In this document: positions 1 to 8,594 of the stretch, one piece after another
Layout: the number at the start of each line of letters is the position of its first letter
Position numbering within the stretch: position 1 is the first letter of the stretch
From: Streptomyces sp. ISL-100
GTDB taxonomy: Bacteria > Actinomycetota > Actinomycetes > Streptomycetales > Streptomycetaceae
DNA length: 64,000 nucleotides
NCBI RefSeq assembly: GCF_018614615.1
Contig: NZ_JAGGOK010000066.1
Location: 21,566 to 85,565, forward strand
Reading direction: 5' to 3'
The notes under the pieces: model-generated
What the model was told of the DNA's origin: nothing
Databases searched by the model: none
Seen by the model: only the letters and a program-made list of their open reading frames with translations
Program-made: the position numbers and the translations under genes

Positions 1-27
1 GTCGACAGACCAACTACACTGATCGTC

Positions 28-525
28 ATGGAGGACGAGGTCGACCGACTGGTTGCTGCATGGCGCCGCGAGCGCCCCGACCTCGACGTGGAACCACTCG
101 AGGTCCTCAGCCGCGTCTCCAGGCTGGCCCGCCACCTCGACCGCGCCCGGCGCATAGCCTTCTCCGAGCATCAGCTGGAGCCGTGGGAATTCGACGTCCT
201 GACGTCGCTGCGGCGCGCCGGCGACCCGTATCAGCTCTCGCCGGGCCAGTTGCTGACCCAGACCCTGGTCACCTCCGGCACCATGACCAACCGCATCGAC
301 CGGCTCGCCAAGAAGGGCCTCGTCGAGCGGCTGCCCGATCCCAGCGACCGCCGCGGCGTCCTCGTGCGGCTCACCGCCGAGGGCCGCGACCGGGCCGACC
401 AGGCGCTCGCCGGGCTGCTCGCGCAGGAGCGGGCCATCCTCGCCGAACTCTCGCGCGCGCAGCGCGGAGAACTGGCCGGGCTGCTACGCCAGTTGACCGC
501 CCCGTTCGACAACATCCCGGGCTAG
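28..525 (+). CDS. MarR family transcriptional regulator
   Basis: Winged-helix DNA-binding protein of 165 aa, the usual MarR length. The recognition-helix/wing region lies at about residues 70-120, with the typical SGTMTNRIDRLAKKGLVERL followed by the D-x-R-x-G wing motif (DPSDRRGV). The N-terminal and C-terminal helices would form the dimer interface. MarR proteins usually bind palindromes in the promoters of their own and neighbouring genes and respond to small phenolic ligands; no operator or target can be assigned here because only 27 bases lie upstream. The 3' end overlaps the convergent response-regulator gene by 42 bp. Family assignment is secure; the ligand is unknown. Confidence 0.9.
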   Translation: MEDEVDRLVAAWRRERPDLDVEPLEVLSRVSRLARHLDRARRIAFSEHQLEPWEFDVLTSLRRAGDPYQLSPGQLLTQTLVTSGTMTNRIDRLAKKGLVERLPDPSDRRGVLVRLTAEGRDRADQALAGLLAQERAILAELSRAQRGELAGLLRQLTAPFDNIPG

Positions 526-1293
526 GCCCACCGGTCCCCGGTCCACCGAGCCCAGGTCCACCGGTCCGACCCCGGCGCGGCGGGCGAGCGCGACGGCGGC
601 GAGCGTGGAGTGCACGCCCAGCTTCCCCAGCACGTTCTGCATGTGCGTACGGACGGTGTGCGGGGAGAGGAACAGCCGCTCGGCCACGGCCTTGCGGCCC
701 AGCCCGGCCACCATGCACCGCAGCACCTCCCGCTCGCGCGGGGTGAGGGACTCGACGAGCCGCTCACTGTCGGTGCGGTGCTTGCGGGCTGCGGTCAACT
801 CCCGCAGTACGCCCGTGAGAAGCGCCGGAGGCAGGTGCGTTTCGTCGCGCAGTACGCCGCGGATGACGGCCAGCAGGCGTTGCAGCGAGCAGTCCTTGGC
901 GACCCAGCCCGCGGCCCCGGCCTGCAGCGCGAGGGCGGCGCGGCGCGGATCGTCCTTCTCGGCGAGTACGACCGACCGTACGGCCGGCTGCCCGGACCGC
1001 ACGCCCGCCACCAGGGAGATGCCGTCCACCGGACCGTCCTCGGCCGGCTCCGGCACGTGGACCACACGGGCGGGCACCGCCGCGGCGGTGCCGAGGTCGG
1101 CGTCGACGAGCATCACATCGAATCGGCGGCCTTCCGCCGCCGCCCGCTCCAGGGAACGCAGCGCGGCCGGGCCGCTGCCTGCCGCGCAGACATCGACGTC
1201 GGACTCGGCGGCGAGGGCCGCGGCGAGCGACTCGGCGAAAATGCGGTGATCGTCCACCACCAGTACCCGGATCCGAACCACAGACACCCCCAT
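484..1293 (-). CDS. NarL/LuxR-type response regulator
   Basis: Two-domain regulator of about 269 aa. The receiver has the acidic pair at residues 15-16 (VVDDHR) and a phospho-acceptor Asp at about 64 (VMLVDAD), with the conserved Lys in a VAKD context. A GerE/LuxR helix-turn-helix follows (LTPREREVL ... SPHTVRTHMQNVLGKLGV). No sensor kinase gene is adjacent, so it is an orphan regulator within this window. The start was taken at the ATG of MGVSVVRIRVLVVDD because homologous receivers begin there; an upstream in-frame ATG would add 27 unconserved residues. The tail overlaps the convergent MarR gene. Confidence 0.88.
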   Translation of the reverse strand: MGVSVVRIRVLVVDDHRIFAESLAAALAAESDVDVCAAGSGPAALRSLERAAAEGRRFDVMLVDADLGTAAAVPARVVHVPEPAEDGPVDGISLVAGVRSGQPAVRSVVLAEKDDPRRAALALQAGAAGWVAKDCSLQRLLAVIRGVLRDETHLPPALLTGVLRELTAARKHRTDSERLVESLTPREREVLRCMVAGLGRKAVAERLFLSPHTVRTHMQNVLGKLGVHSTLAAVALARRAGVGPVDLGSVDRGPVGLARDVVERGGQLA

Positions 1294-1747
1294 GCCGCGT
1301 TGTGCCGGATGTCCCCCCTGGACCCCCGGGGAGGCGAAACCGCCTGCGGGTACGACGCCCGGAGGAAGGTGCACGTCACGTCAGACGCACGGCCGCCGCC
1401 GTGCACCGAACACTGACCACTGCCCACCCCGGGCGACGTACCCGACTGTCTCGCCCCCTGATCAAGCACCGGCCCCCACCGGCGCTCTTCTTCAGCGTAC
1501 GGGCGGGGGCGGTAAGCGGAAGGCAATTCGCAGAACTGATTGCCCCGGCGTGTTCCTGGTGTGCCTCCTGTTTCGTTTCGAGGCAGAAGTCGACAAAGCT
1601 CGACAGAGAACGGCCGCGGTCCCGCCATCACGGTGTATTCACCACACGGGCAGCGCAACGAACCGCTTCCCGGCTGTCTCCCCCCGTAAGGTCGGCTGAC
1701 GCTGACCGGAGTCAGGCACACCAAGGCCCCGGGAAGGGAAACCCTGC
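1294..1747. other. 454-bp intergenic region upstream of the collagen-like gene
   Basis: This stretch separates the divergently transcribed response regulator and repeat-protein genes and presumably carries both promoters. No gene with convincing codon bias is seen; an open frame runs through it on the + strand only because stops are rare at this GC. A purine-rich ribosome-binding site (GGGAAGGGA) lies just before the ATG at 1748. No recognisable operator was found. Confidence 0.5.
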
Positions 1748-3461
1748 ATGGGGGGGCAGACCCAGCACTCGCACCAGAACACTTCTGCTCGCCGCCGGAG
1801 CACTGCTCCTGGTGGCGCACGCCGGCGGCTGGCCGCCGGCCGCCGACCCCCCGCGCGCCGCCGCCGACGGTGTCGGTTCCCACGCCCTCGCCCTTTCGGT
1901 GACCGTCAACACGCGGCCCGGACGGGAGGCGGAACACACCGGCATCCGTGCCGGCCACCCCGTCGTCAAGCACTACCGGCTCACCAACCGCTCGGGTGCC
2001 GACCTCCACCGGGTCGGCCTCACCGATCCCGACGTGCCCGGCGCCGCGGTGAACTGCCCCGGCGGCCGGGGCCTGTGGCTGCGCGGGCTGACCTCCGTCA
2101 CCTGTACGTCGCTGGTCAGTGCCACTCCCGGCAGGCACACGTCCACCGTGCGCGCGCACGCGGAGATCCCCTCCCTCGGGGCGCGGCCGACTGCCTCCGC
2201 CGTGGCCGGATACGAGGGCGTGGCCGGTGCGCTACGGCTCGCCGTCACCGTGCGGGAGGTGGAGGGGTCGCGTGCGGTGGTCCAGTACACCGTCGGGAAT
2301 CCGGGCAACCGCACCGTCTTCGGCGTACGGCTCTCCGACACGGCACTCAGCCCGCCCCGGATCATCTGCGGCGGCCGTCCGGCCTCCTCCCCGCAGACCT
2401 TGCGCGCGGGGGCCACCGTGCTCTGCGTCGCGGAGCTGGACGGCCTGCGGCCCGGTACGTACCACAGCGGGCCCGAAGCGAGAGGAAGCGACGGGCTCTT
2501 CACGCTGAACATGACGGGTGGGCTTGTGGGCCCTCCGCAGCTGGTGGCCCGTGCGGCGACGCGGTTCACGGTACGGACCCAGCCGTCCCCGCAGTCACCC
2601 CGGCCGGCGAGGCCGGCGCCTCCGCCGGCCCGGGCCCCACTGCCGGACCCGGCTCCACCGCCGGGTGGCGCTTCGCCACTGGACCGGGCCGCGCCACAGG
2701 CACCGTTGGCACCTGCCGGCGCGGGGCGCGCACAGGGAGCTCCCGCCGGGCCCGCGCCCGGTGCGCCGGGCGGGCAGGGGACTCCCGCCGGGCCCGCGCG
2801 GGGTGCGCCGGGTGCGCCGGGTGCGCCGGGTGCGCCAGGTGCGCCAGGTTCGCCAGGTGCGCCAGGTTCGCCAGGTGCGCCAGGTGCGCCAGGTGCGCCA
2901 GGTGCGCCGGGTGCCCCGGGAGCGCCCGCCCCCGCACCGCCGTTCGCCGCGCTCGGCCCGGGGGGCCTGGGGGCGCCCGGCCTGACAGTTCCCGGCCTGG
3001 GAGTTCCCGGCCTCGGAGTGGCAGGGCTCGGGGTGCCAGGACTCGGGGTGCCAGGGCTAGGAGTGCCAAGCCTCGGCGTCCCAGGCCTCGGCGTCCCAGG
3101 CCTCGGCGTCCCAGGCCTCGGGGCGACCGGCCCAGGGGCTCCCGGGCTTGGCGCGCCCGGGCTTGGCATGCCCGGCCTGGGCGCCGGCGAGGCCGGCGAG
3201 GCCGCAGGCGTCGCACCGCCGCCTCCCGCAGCCGCAGGCATCGCACCGCCACCCCCCGCCGCAGACCGCATCGCGCCTCCGCCCCCCGGAGAGCGCGTCA
3301 CCCGGCCAGACACTCCCCGCGCCCCCACCCACCAGTCCGTGGGCGCCCGAAGAGCGGGAGGCGTGCCACGGCGGGAGGATCCGCTCCCCGTCGTCGCGGT
3401 CCTGCTCCTGTTCCTCATTCCGGCGGGCATCGTCGCCGTGGTGGCGTCCCGCCGTACGTGA
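1748..3461 (+). CDS. Cell-surface protein with collagen-like and elastin-like repeats; frameshifted at its start
   Basis: The frame encodes a signal peptide (RTRTLLLAAGALLLVAHAGG), two weakly similar beta-sandwich-like segments with paired cysteines (CPGG...VTCT and ICGG...VLCVAEL), and a Pro-rich linker. These are followed by about 40 residues of Gly-Ala-Pro triplets, about 60 residues of VPGLG-type pentads, more Pro-rich sequence and a C-terminal membrane anchor (PLPVVAVLLLFLIPAGIVAVV then SRRT). It looks like an exported wall-spanning stalk protein; no LPxTG sortase signal is present. The only ATG with a good ribosome-binding site, at 1748, is one base out of frame: it is followed by a run of seven G (1750-1756), and six G would give MGGRPSTRTRT joined directly to the signal peptide (570 aa). 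It is therefore a frameshifted gene, a slippage site or a sequencing error. Confidence 0.7.
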
Positions 3462-3497
3462 CCCTGCGGCTGCCCACTCATCGACCGAGGGAGCGTC

Positions 3498-4265
3498 ATG
3501 GAACAAGTCGTCGAGATGCTCGCCGTCGGGATGATCTGCGCACTGCTCACCGCAGCCGCGGTCATCGCCTGGCGCCGGTTCCACCCGGTGGCGGACGAGG
3601 AGGAGTCCGGCGAGGAGGTGGCCGAGTACATGTCGATGATGATCGCCCTGCTGTACGCGCTGCTGCTCGGCCTGGCCCTGGTCAGCGTCTGGGATCTGCG
3701 GGACCGCTCCCAGCGCCACACCGCCGCCGAGGCGGGCGCCCTGCACCAGATGACGGTCCTCGCCGAGGGCATGCCGCCGGCGCAACGGGAGCGAATCGAC
3801 GCCCTGGCCGAGAGCTACGCCGCGCATGTGGTCCAGGAGGAATGGCCACGGCTGGCGGACCGCAATGGCCTCGGCGAGCGCGGCTGGTTCCCGCTGCGGC
3901 AGCTGCGCGCGGCAGCGGCGGCCCCGCCCGATGCCACCCCCGCCCAGGAGGTCACGGCGCTGGAACTGCTCGCTCAGCTCGGCGCACTCGACGACGCTCG
4001 CCGGGGCCGGGAGGCGGACGCACAGGAAACACTGTCACCGGCGCTGTGGTCCGGGATCGTGATCGGGGCGATCCTCTCGATCTGCATCCTGTTCTTCTTC
4101 AGAATCGGGCGCAGCCCCAGCCAGCTGGTGATGGCCATGGGCATGGTGGGGCTGACCGTCTTCCTCGGGCTCCTCATCCACCACTTGGCCTCGCCCTTCG
4201 GCGAGGTGATGGGCGTCAGCCCCGACCCGTTCACCCGCTACTTCCCCAAATCGGCCGGGGTCTGA
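3498..4265 (+). CDS. DUF4239 (bestrophin-like domain) membrane protein
   Basis: Protein of 255 aa with an N-terminal membrane helix (residues about 5-25), a second at about 48-66 (MMIALLYALLLGLALVSVW), a soluble alpha-helical middle and two C-terminal helices (about 180-230) ending FGEVMGVSPDPF. This layout matches the DUF4239 family, which has been compared with bestrophin channels; transport activity is unproven. A GAGGGAG ribosome-binding site sits before the ATG. It lies 36 bp downstream of the repeat-protein gene and may be co-transcribed with it. Confidence 0.8.
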   Translation: MEQVVEMLAVGMICALLTAAAVIAWRRFHPVADEEESGEEVAEYMSMMIALLYALLLGLALVSVWDLRDRSQRHTAAEAGALHQMTVLAEGMPPAQRERIDALAESYAAHVVQEEWPRLADRNGLGERGWFPLRQLRAAAAAPPDATPAQEVTALELLAQLGALDDARRGREADAQETLSPALWSGIVIGAILSICILFFFRIGRSPSQLVMAMGMVGLTVFLGLLIHHLASPFGEVMGVSPDPFTRYFPKSAGV

Positions 4266-4271
4266 CAGCGG

Positions 4272-5426
4272 TCACGCGACGCGGTGGGCTCCCTGGGCGG
4301 GGATCGCCCGGAAGATGCGGGGTGGTGTGCGGGAGGTCGCCGCGAAAGCCGTCTCGATCGACTTCGTGACCGTGTCCGACGCCGACGACTCCGCCAGGAC
4401 TATCGCCGAGCCACCGAACCCGCCCCCCGTCATCCGCGCCCCCAGCGCCCCCGCCGCGTTGGCGGACTCGACCACCAGGTCGAGCTCCTCGCACGAGACG
4501 CGAAGGTCGTCGCGGAGTGAGACGTGCCCCTCCGTCAGGAGCGGGCCCACCGCTCGCGGATCGGCCCCGTCCAGGAGGGCGATCACCTGCTCCACGCGGT
4601 GGTTCTCGGACACCACATGCCGCACGTAGCGGCGTATCCGCTCATCGCCCAGACTCTCCAGCGCGGCCCGCAGACCGGCGTACGGAACATCCCGCAGCGC
4701 CGCCACGCCCAGCGCCCGCGCCCCCGCCTCGCACCCCTGGCGCCGTTCCGCGTACGCCCCGTCGCCCAGCGCGTGCTTGACGCGCGTGTCGACGACCAGG
4801 AGTTCGAGGCCGTGGGCGGCCAGGTCGAAGCGGACCTGGCGGCGCGTGAGGTCGCGCGTGTCCAGGTGCAGCGCGTGGCCTTCCGTGCAGCAGGCCGCCG
4901 CCGTCTGGTCCATGATCCCGCAGGGCACCCCGACGAACGCGTTCTCGGCGCGCTGGGCGACCACCGCCAGCCGGTCGCCGGAAAGCCCCAGCTCGTACAG
5001 GTCGTTCATGGCCAGCGCCGTGACGACCTCCAGCGCGGCGGACGAGGAGAGACCGGCGCCCGTCGGCACCGTCGACGTCAGGTGGATGTCGGCGCCGCCG
5101 ACCGCGTGGCCCGCCTCCCGCAGCGCCCAAACGACCCCCGCCGGGTACGCCGCCCAGCCGCCGCTGCCGCTGCCGAGCGGCGCGAGCTCGTCGGCGCGCA
5201 GTTGGACGATGCCTCCGTCGACGTCGGCCGAGTGCAGGCGCAGCACGCCGTCGTCGCGGCGCGCGACCGCCGCGACCGCCGTGTGCGGCAGAGCGAGCGG
5301 CATCACGAAGCCGTCGTTGAAGTCGGTGTACTCGCCGATGAGGTTGACCCGGCCGGGGGCCGCCCACACCCCGTCGGGCTCGGCGCCGTACAACTCGGTG
5401 AAGTCCTTGATGACGGCGTCGGTCAT
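4272..5426 (-). CDS. galK: Galactokinase
   Basis: Phosphorylates alpha-D-galactose at C1 with ATP, the first step of the Leloir pathway. It is a GHMP-superfamily kinase of 384 aa with the galactokinase signature near residue 27 (GRVNLIGEYTDFNDGFVMP), the ATP-binding PTGAGLSSSAA loop, and the C-terminal motif 3 GARMTGGGFGGSAI. The ATG at 5426 overlaps the galE stop by four bases (ATGA), has GGAG upstream, and was preferred over an in-frame ATG 33 bases earlier. It is the last gene of galT-galE-galK. Confidence 0.96.
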   Translation of the reverse strand: MTDAVIKDFTELYGAEPDGVWAAPGRVNLIGEYTDFNDGFVMPLALPHTAVAAVARRDDGVLRLHSADVDGGIVQLRADELAPLGSGSGGWAAYPAGVVWALREAGHAVGGADIHLTSTVPTGAGLSSSAALEVVTALAMNDLYELGLSGDRLAVVAQRAENAFVGVPCGIMDQTAAACCTEGHALHLDTRDLTRRQVRFDLAAHGLELLVVDTRVKHALGDGAYAERRQGCEAGARALGVAALRDVPYAGLRAALESLGDERIRRYVRHVVSENHRVEQVIALLDGADPRAVGPLLTEGHVSLRDDLRVSCEELDLVVESANAAGALGARMTGGGFGGSAIVLAESSASDTVTKSIETAFAATSRTPPRIFRAIPAQGAHRVA

Positions 5427-6397
5427 ACGTCCTGCTCCTCTCGGCGGGCAAAGGCCCACGCGTCCGCGACGATGCCCGCGAGATCCGCGCGGGACGGCTT
5501 CCAGCCGAGCTTTTCGCGGGCCGCGTCGGCGGACGCGACCAGCACTGCGGGGTCGCCCGCCCGGCGCGGCGCGGGGGTCTCGGGGATCGGGTGGCCCGTG
5601 ACCTTGCGTACGGTCTCGACCACCTCGCGGACCGAGAAACCGTTGCCGTTGCCGAGGTTGCAGGTCAGGTGGGCGCCCGGCTCGGCCGCCCCCAGGGCCA
5701 GCAGGTGCGCCTCGGCGAGGTCGGCGACGTGAATGTAGTCGCGGACGCAGGTGCCGTCGGGGGTCGGGTAGTCGTCGCCGTACACCGCGATCGACTCGCG
5801 CCGGCCCTGCGCGACCTGGAGGACGAGCGGAATGAGGTGGGATTCGGGGGCGTGCCGCTCCCCGTACGCCCCATACGCACCGGCCACGTTGAAGTAGCGC
5901 AGCGAGACCGCTGCCAGGCCGTGCGCGGCACTCTCGCCGCTGATCATGTGGTCTACGGCGAGCTTGGAGGCGCCGTACGGATTGGTCGGCGCGGTCGGCG
6001 CCGCCTCCGTGATGGGCGTGGAGACCGGCTCGCCGTACGTCGCCGCCGTCGAGGAGAAGACCAGCTTCCGCACTCCTGCGCCCCGCATCGCGGCGAGCAG
6101 CGCCATGGTCCCGCCGACGTTGTTCGTCCAGTACTTCTCGGGGTCGACGACGGACTCGCCGACCTGCGAGAACGCGGCGAAGTGCAGTACGCCGTCGTAC
6201 GAGGAATCCAGCCAGCGGTCCGCGTTCTGGACGCGGCCCTCGATGAACGTCGCGCCGGCCGGGACGCCCTCGCGGAAGCCGGTGGAGAGGTCGTCGAGGA
6301 CGGTCACCTCGTGGCCGGCCTCCAGGAGATGCGCCGCGACCACGCTGCCGACGTATCCCGCACCACCAGTGACCAGATACTTCTGCTGCTGCTTCAC
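5423..6397 (-). CDS. galE: UDP-glucose 4-epimerase
   Basis: Interconverts UDP-galactose and UDP-glucose using tightly bound NAD. An extended short-chain dehydrogenase of 324 aa with the Rossmann motif GGAGYVG at residues 11-17, the catalytic Ser in SSTAATYG, and the Tyr/Lys pair in YGASK near residue 141. The start is GTG and overlaps the galT stop by four bases (GTGA), indicating translational coupling in the gal operon. Confidence 0.96.
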   Translation of the reverse strand: MKQQQKYLVTGGAGYVGSVVAAHLLEAGHEVTVLDDLSTGFREGVPAGATFIEGRVQNADRWLDSSYDGVLHFAAFSQVGESVVDPEKYWTNNVGGTMALLAAMRGAGVRKLVFSSTAATYGEPVSTPITEAAPTAPTNPYGASKLAVDHMISGESAAHGLAAVSLRYFNVAGAYGAYGERHAPESHLIPLVLQVAQGRRESIAVYGDDYPTPDGTCVRDYIHVADLAEAHLLALGAAEPGAHLTCNLGNGNGFSVREVVETVRKVTGHPIPETPAPRRAGDPAVLVASADAAREKLGWKPSRADLAGIVADAWAFARREEQDV

Positions 6398-7428
6398 TCG
6401 CTCGCTACCTCTCGCAGTCGCGCTGCCGCGTTCTCCGGCGGCACATCGTTGATGAACACATTCATGCCGGATTCGGAACCCGCGAGAAACTTCAGCTTGC
6501 CCGAAGTACGTCGGATGGTGAAAAGCTCGAGGTGCAGCGCGAAGTCGGGCGTGCCGAACGGTGCCTGGTGCCAGGCGGAGATGTACGGCGTCGGCGGCTC
6601 ACCGGGGCCGAAGATCCGGTCGAACCTGCGCAACAGTTCCAGGTAAATCTGTGGGAACTCGGTGCGCGCGTCGTCGTTGAGTCCCCGCAGGTCGGCCACG
6701 CGCCGCTTCGGGTAGAGGTGCACCTCGTACGGCCAGTGAGCGGCGTACGGCACGAAGGCCACCCAGTGCTCGCCCTCCAGCACCACCCGCGTCCCCTCGG
6801 CGCGCTCCCGCTCCACGACGTCGTCGAAGAGGTTCCGGCCGGTCTCCGCCAGATGCGCGGCCGCCGAGCGCAGCATCAGCTCCGTGCGGGGGGTGACGAA
6901 GGGGTAGGCGTAGATCTGGCCGTGAGGATGGCCGAGGGTTACGCCGATCTCCGCGCCCCGGTTCTCAAAACAGAACACCTGCCGGACCCCGGGCAGCTCG
7001 GCGAGCTCCGCCGTCCTGTCGGTCCAGGCCTCCAGGACGAGGCCGGCCTGGTCGTCGTTCAGGTCGGCGAAGGACGCGTCGTGGTCGGAGGTGAAGCAGA
7101 CGACCTCGCAGCGCCCCGCGTCTCCGGCCAGCGAGGGGAAGCGGTTCTCGAAGACGGCTACGTCGTACTCGGCGGCCGGGATCTCGCTGTGCCGGCCGTC
7201 GCGCGACGGGCAGAGCGGGCACTCGTCGGCGGGCGGGTGGTAGGTGCGGGCCTGGCGGTGTGAGGCGATGGCGACACAGTCGCCGAGCAGCGGGTCGCGG
7301 CGGATCTGCGAGGTGGTCGCGACGGGTTCGAGGGGGCGCGGGTCGGCGGCTTCGCGTACGACGTCGTCGCGGGAGTCGTAGTAGAGCAGCTCCCGGCCGT
7401 CGGCCAGCCGGGTCGACGTCTTCTTCAC
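6394..7428 (-). CDS. galT: Galactose-1-phosphate uridylyltransferase
   Basis: Transfers UMP from UDP-glucose to galactose-1-phosphate through a uridylyl-histidine intermediate. A HIT-superfamily protein of 344 aa with the active-site His-Pro-His in GHPHGQIYAYPF and a zinc-type CPLC pair near the N-terminus. The GTG at 7428 is chosen because an AGGAG site lies seven bases upstream; the upstream in-frame ATGs encode a Cys-rich, unlikely leader. First gene of the gal operon. Confidence 0.95.
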   Translation of the reverse strand: MKKTSTRLADGRELLYYDSRDDVVREAADPRPLEPVATTSQIRRDPLLGDCVAIASHRQARTYHPPADECPLCPSRDGRHSEIPAAEYDVAVFENRFPSLAGDAGRCEVVCFTSDHDASFADLNDDQAGLVLEAWTDRTAELAELPGVRQVFCFENRGAEIGVTLGHPHGQIYAYPFVTPRTELMLRSAAAHLAETGRNLFDDVVERERAEGTRVVLEGEHWVAFVPYAAHWPYEVHLYPKRRVADLRGLNDDARTEFPQIYLELLRRFDRIFGPGEPPTPYISAWHQAPFGTPDFALHLELFTIRRTSGKLKFLAGSESGMNVFINDVPPENAAARLREVASE

Positions 7429-7540
7429 ACGCAAGCTCCTCATCGCACCCACCACTGAACAACATAAACAAACACAACCAACCATAACGGAACAGTCCCG
7501 TCAATGCCGATCAGCGACGCGACGGCAAGCTGAAAACGAA
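7429..7540 (-). promoter_or_regulatory. Probable gal operon promoter region
   Basis: The only intergenic space upstream of galT. On the - strand it carries TTGACG followed by an AT-rich stretch unusual for this genome (TTATGGTTGGTTGTG...), with several TGTTTG/TGGTTG-like short repeats. The repeats could be operator half-sites like the hexamer repeats described for the S. lividans gal promoter, but I cannot match them base for base. The promoter is assigned mainly by position. Confidence 0.4.
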
Positions 7541-7581
7541 CAATCGCCGGAGGGGCTCCGTTGGAGCCCGTCCGGCGATTG
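7541..7581. terminator. Hairpin terminator of the atypical regulator gene, also a dispersed repeat unit
   Basis: Inverted repeat with arms CAATCGCCGGA and TCCGGCGATTG joined by a short GC-rich stem and loop. It lies about 100 bp past the stop of the gene ending at 7685 (- strand). The same words recur near 16515 and 30327, so this is one member of a dispersed intergenic hairpin family. Confidence 0.65.
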
Positions 7582-7684
7582 AGGACACGCCCGCAGGGCG
7601 TCCATGTCGTCTGGGGGCTGGGGGCTTGCCCCCAGTTCGGGAAGGGGCGGGGAGGGGAAAGCCCGCCGCAGGCGAAACCGGCGG

Positions 7685-8359
7685 TCAGCTCTGCGGCGGA
7701 GTCGCGCGATCCAGCAAGCCCGTTCGTGCCGCCAGGGCCGCCGCCTCCAGGCGGGACCCCACGCCCAGCTTCATCAGCACCCGCTGAACGTGCGTACGCG
7801 CGGTGCTCGGCGCGATGCCCATACCCGCCGCGATCAGCCGCGTGTCCTCACCGTCCGCGACCCGCATCAGGACCTCCACCTCCCGCGGCGTCAGCATCTG
7901 GAGCAGCCGCTGCCCCTCGTCGTCCGGCTGCGCCGCCGGGTTCAGCAGCTCGGCGAACGCGGCCTGCAAGAGCTGCGGTGCCACCGCCGCCTCCCCCGCC
8001 CGGGCCTTCACGATCGCGCGCTCGACGCCTTCGATGCGCTCGTCATGGCGTACGTACCCGGCCGCCCCGGCGGCGAAGGCCGCCGCGATGCCGCGCGGAT
8101 TCGGCACCGGGCCCAGCACGACGACGGCCACCTGCGGCCGTTCGTGCTTGATGCGGACGATCGGGTCGAAAGCCCCTGGTTCGGCGGGAGTCGCCGTACC
8201 GAACAAGCACACCTCGGGCGCCCTGCTGACGACCAGCTCCGCCGCCCCCGACGTCGGCGCGGCCGCCGCGAGCACCCGGTGCCCGCGCAGCTTGAGCGCC
8301 GAGGCGAGCGCCTCGGCGAGCAATCGGTGGTCATCAACCACCATGAGCCGCACGCCCAT
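7685..8359 (-). CDS. Atypical NarL/LuxR response regulator without the phospho-acceptor aspartate
   Basis: A 224-aa two-domain regulator: receiver-like domain (residues 1-120) and LuxR HTH (about 150-215, LTPREVEVLMRVADGEDT ... ARTHVQRVLMKLGVG). The acidic pair DD at 9-10 is kept, but the residue aligned with the phosphorylated Asp is Gly54 (EVCLFGTATP), and the conserved Lys position reads YVRHDE. It should therefore act without phosphorylation, perhaps by ligand binding or constitutively. No kinase gene is adjacent. Family certain, target unknown. Confidence 0.85.
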   Translation of the reverse strand: MGVRLMVVDDHRLLAEALASALKLRGHRVLAAAAPTSGAAELVVSRAPEVCLFGTATPAEPGAFDPIVRIKHERPQVAVVVLGPVPNPRGIAAAFAAGAAGYVRHDERIEGVERAIVKARAGEAAVAPQLLQAAFAELLNPAAQPDDEGQRLLQMLTPREVEVLMRVADGEDTRLIAAGMGIAPSTARTHVQRVLMKLGVGSRLEAAALAARTGLLDRATPPQS

Positions 8360-8525
8360 AGAGAATCCCCCATACCCCTGCCCCTGGAGCTGGCCCCCCG
8401 GCCCTCCTGACCCGGCAAGCTACACGCTTGTTCGACGTTGCGCGCCCCTTACTGGTAAGAAGCCCCCCGGATTGTCGAATTCCTCGCGATTCAGGACTAC
8501 TTGCCGGGCCGGATGTGGCATGGGA

Positions 8526-8562
8526 CGGCCCCGGCAGTGGAGAAGAACCACTGCCGGGGCCG
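8526..8562. terminator. Strong hairpin terminator after the first PQQ-propeller gene
   Basis: A perfect 15-bp stem (CGGCCCCGGCAGTGG and its complement) with a 7-base loop, 33 bp beyond the stop of the - strand gene ending at 8595. The space 8563-8594 holds nothing else. Confidence 0.85.
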
Positions 8563-8594
8563 CTGTGACCTGTGTGTCAGGTATACCGAGTGCG

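Noticed and set aside
1973..3772. A long - strand frame through the repeat-protein gene with GAPGAPGEPGAPG-like repeats
   Set aside because: It mirrors the repeats of the + strand gene because the units read similarly on both strands; no start site or export signal supports it.
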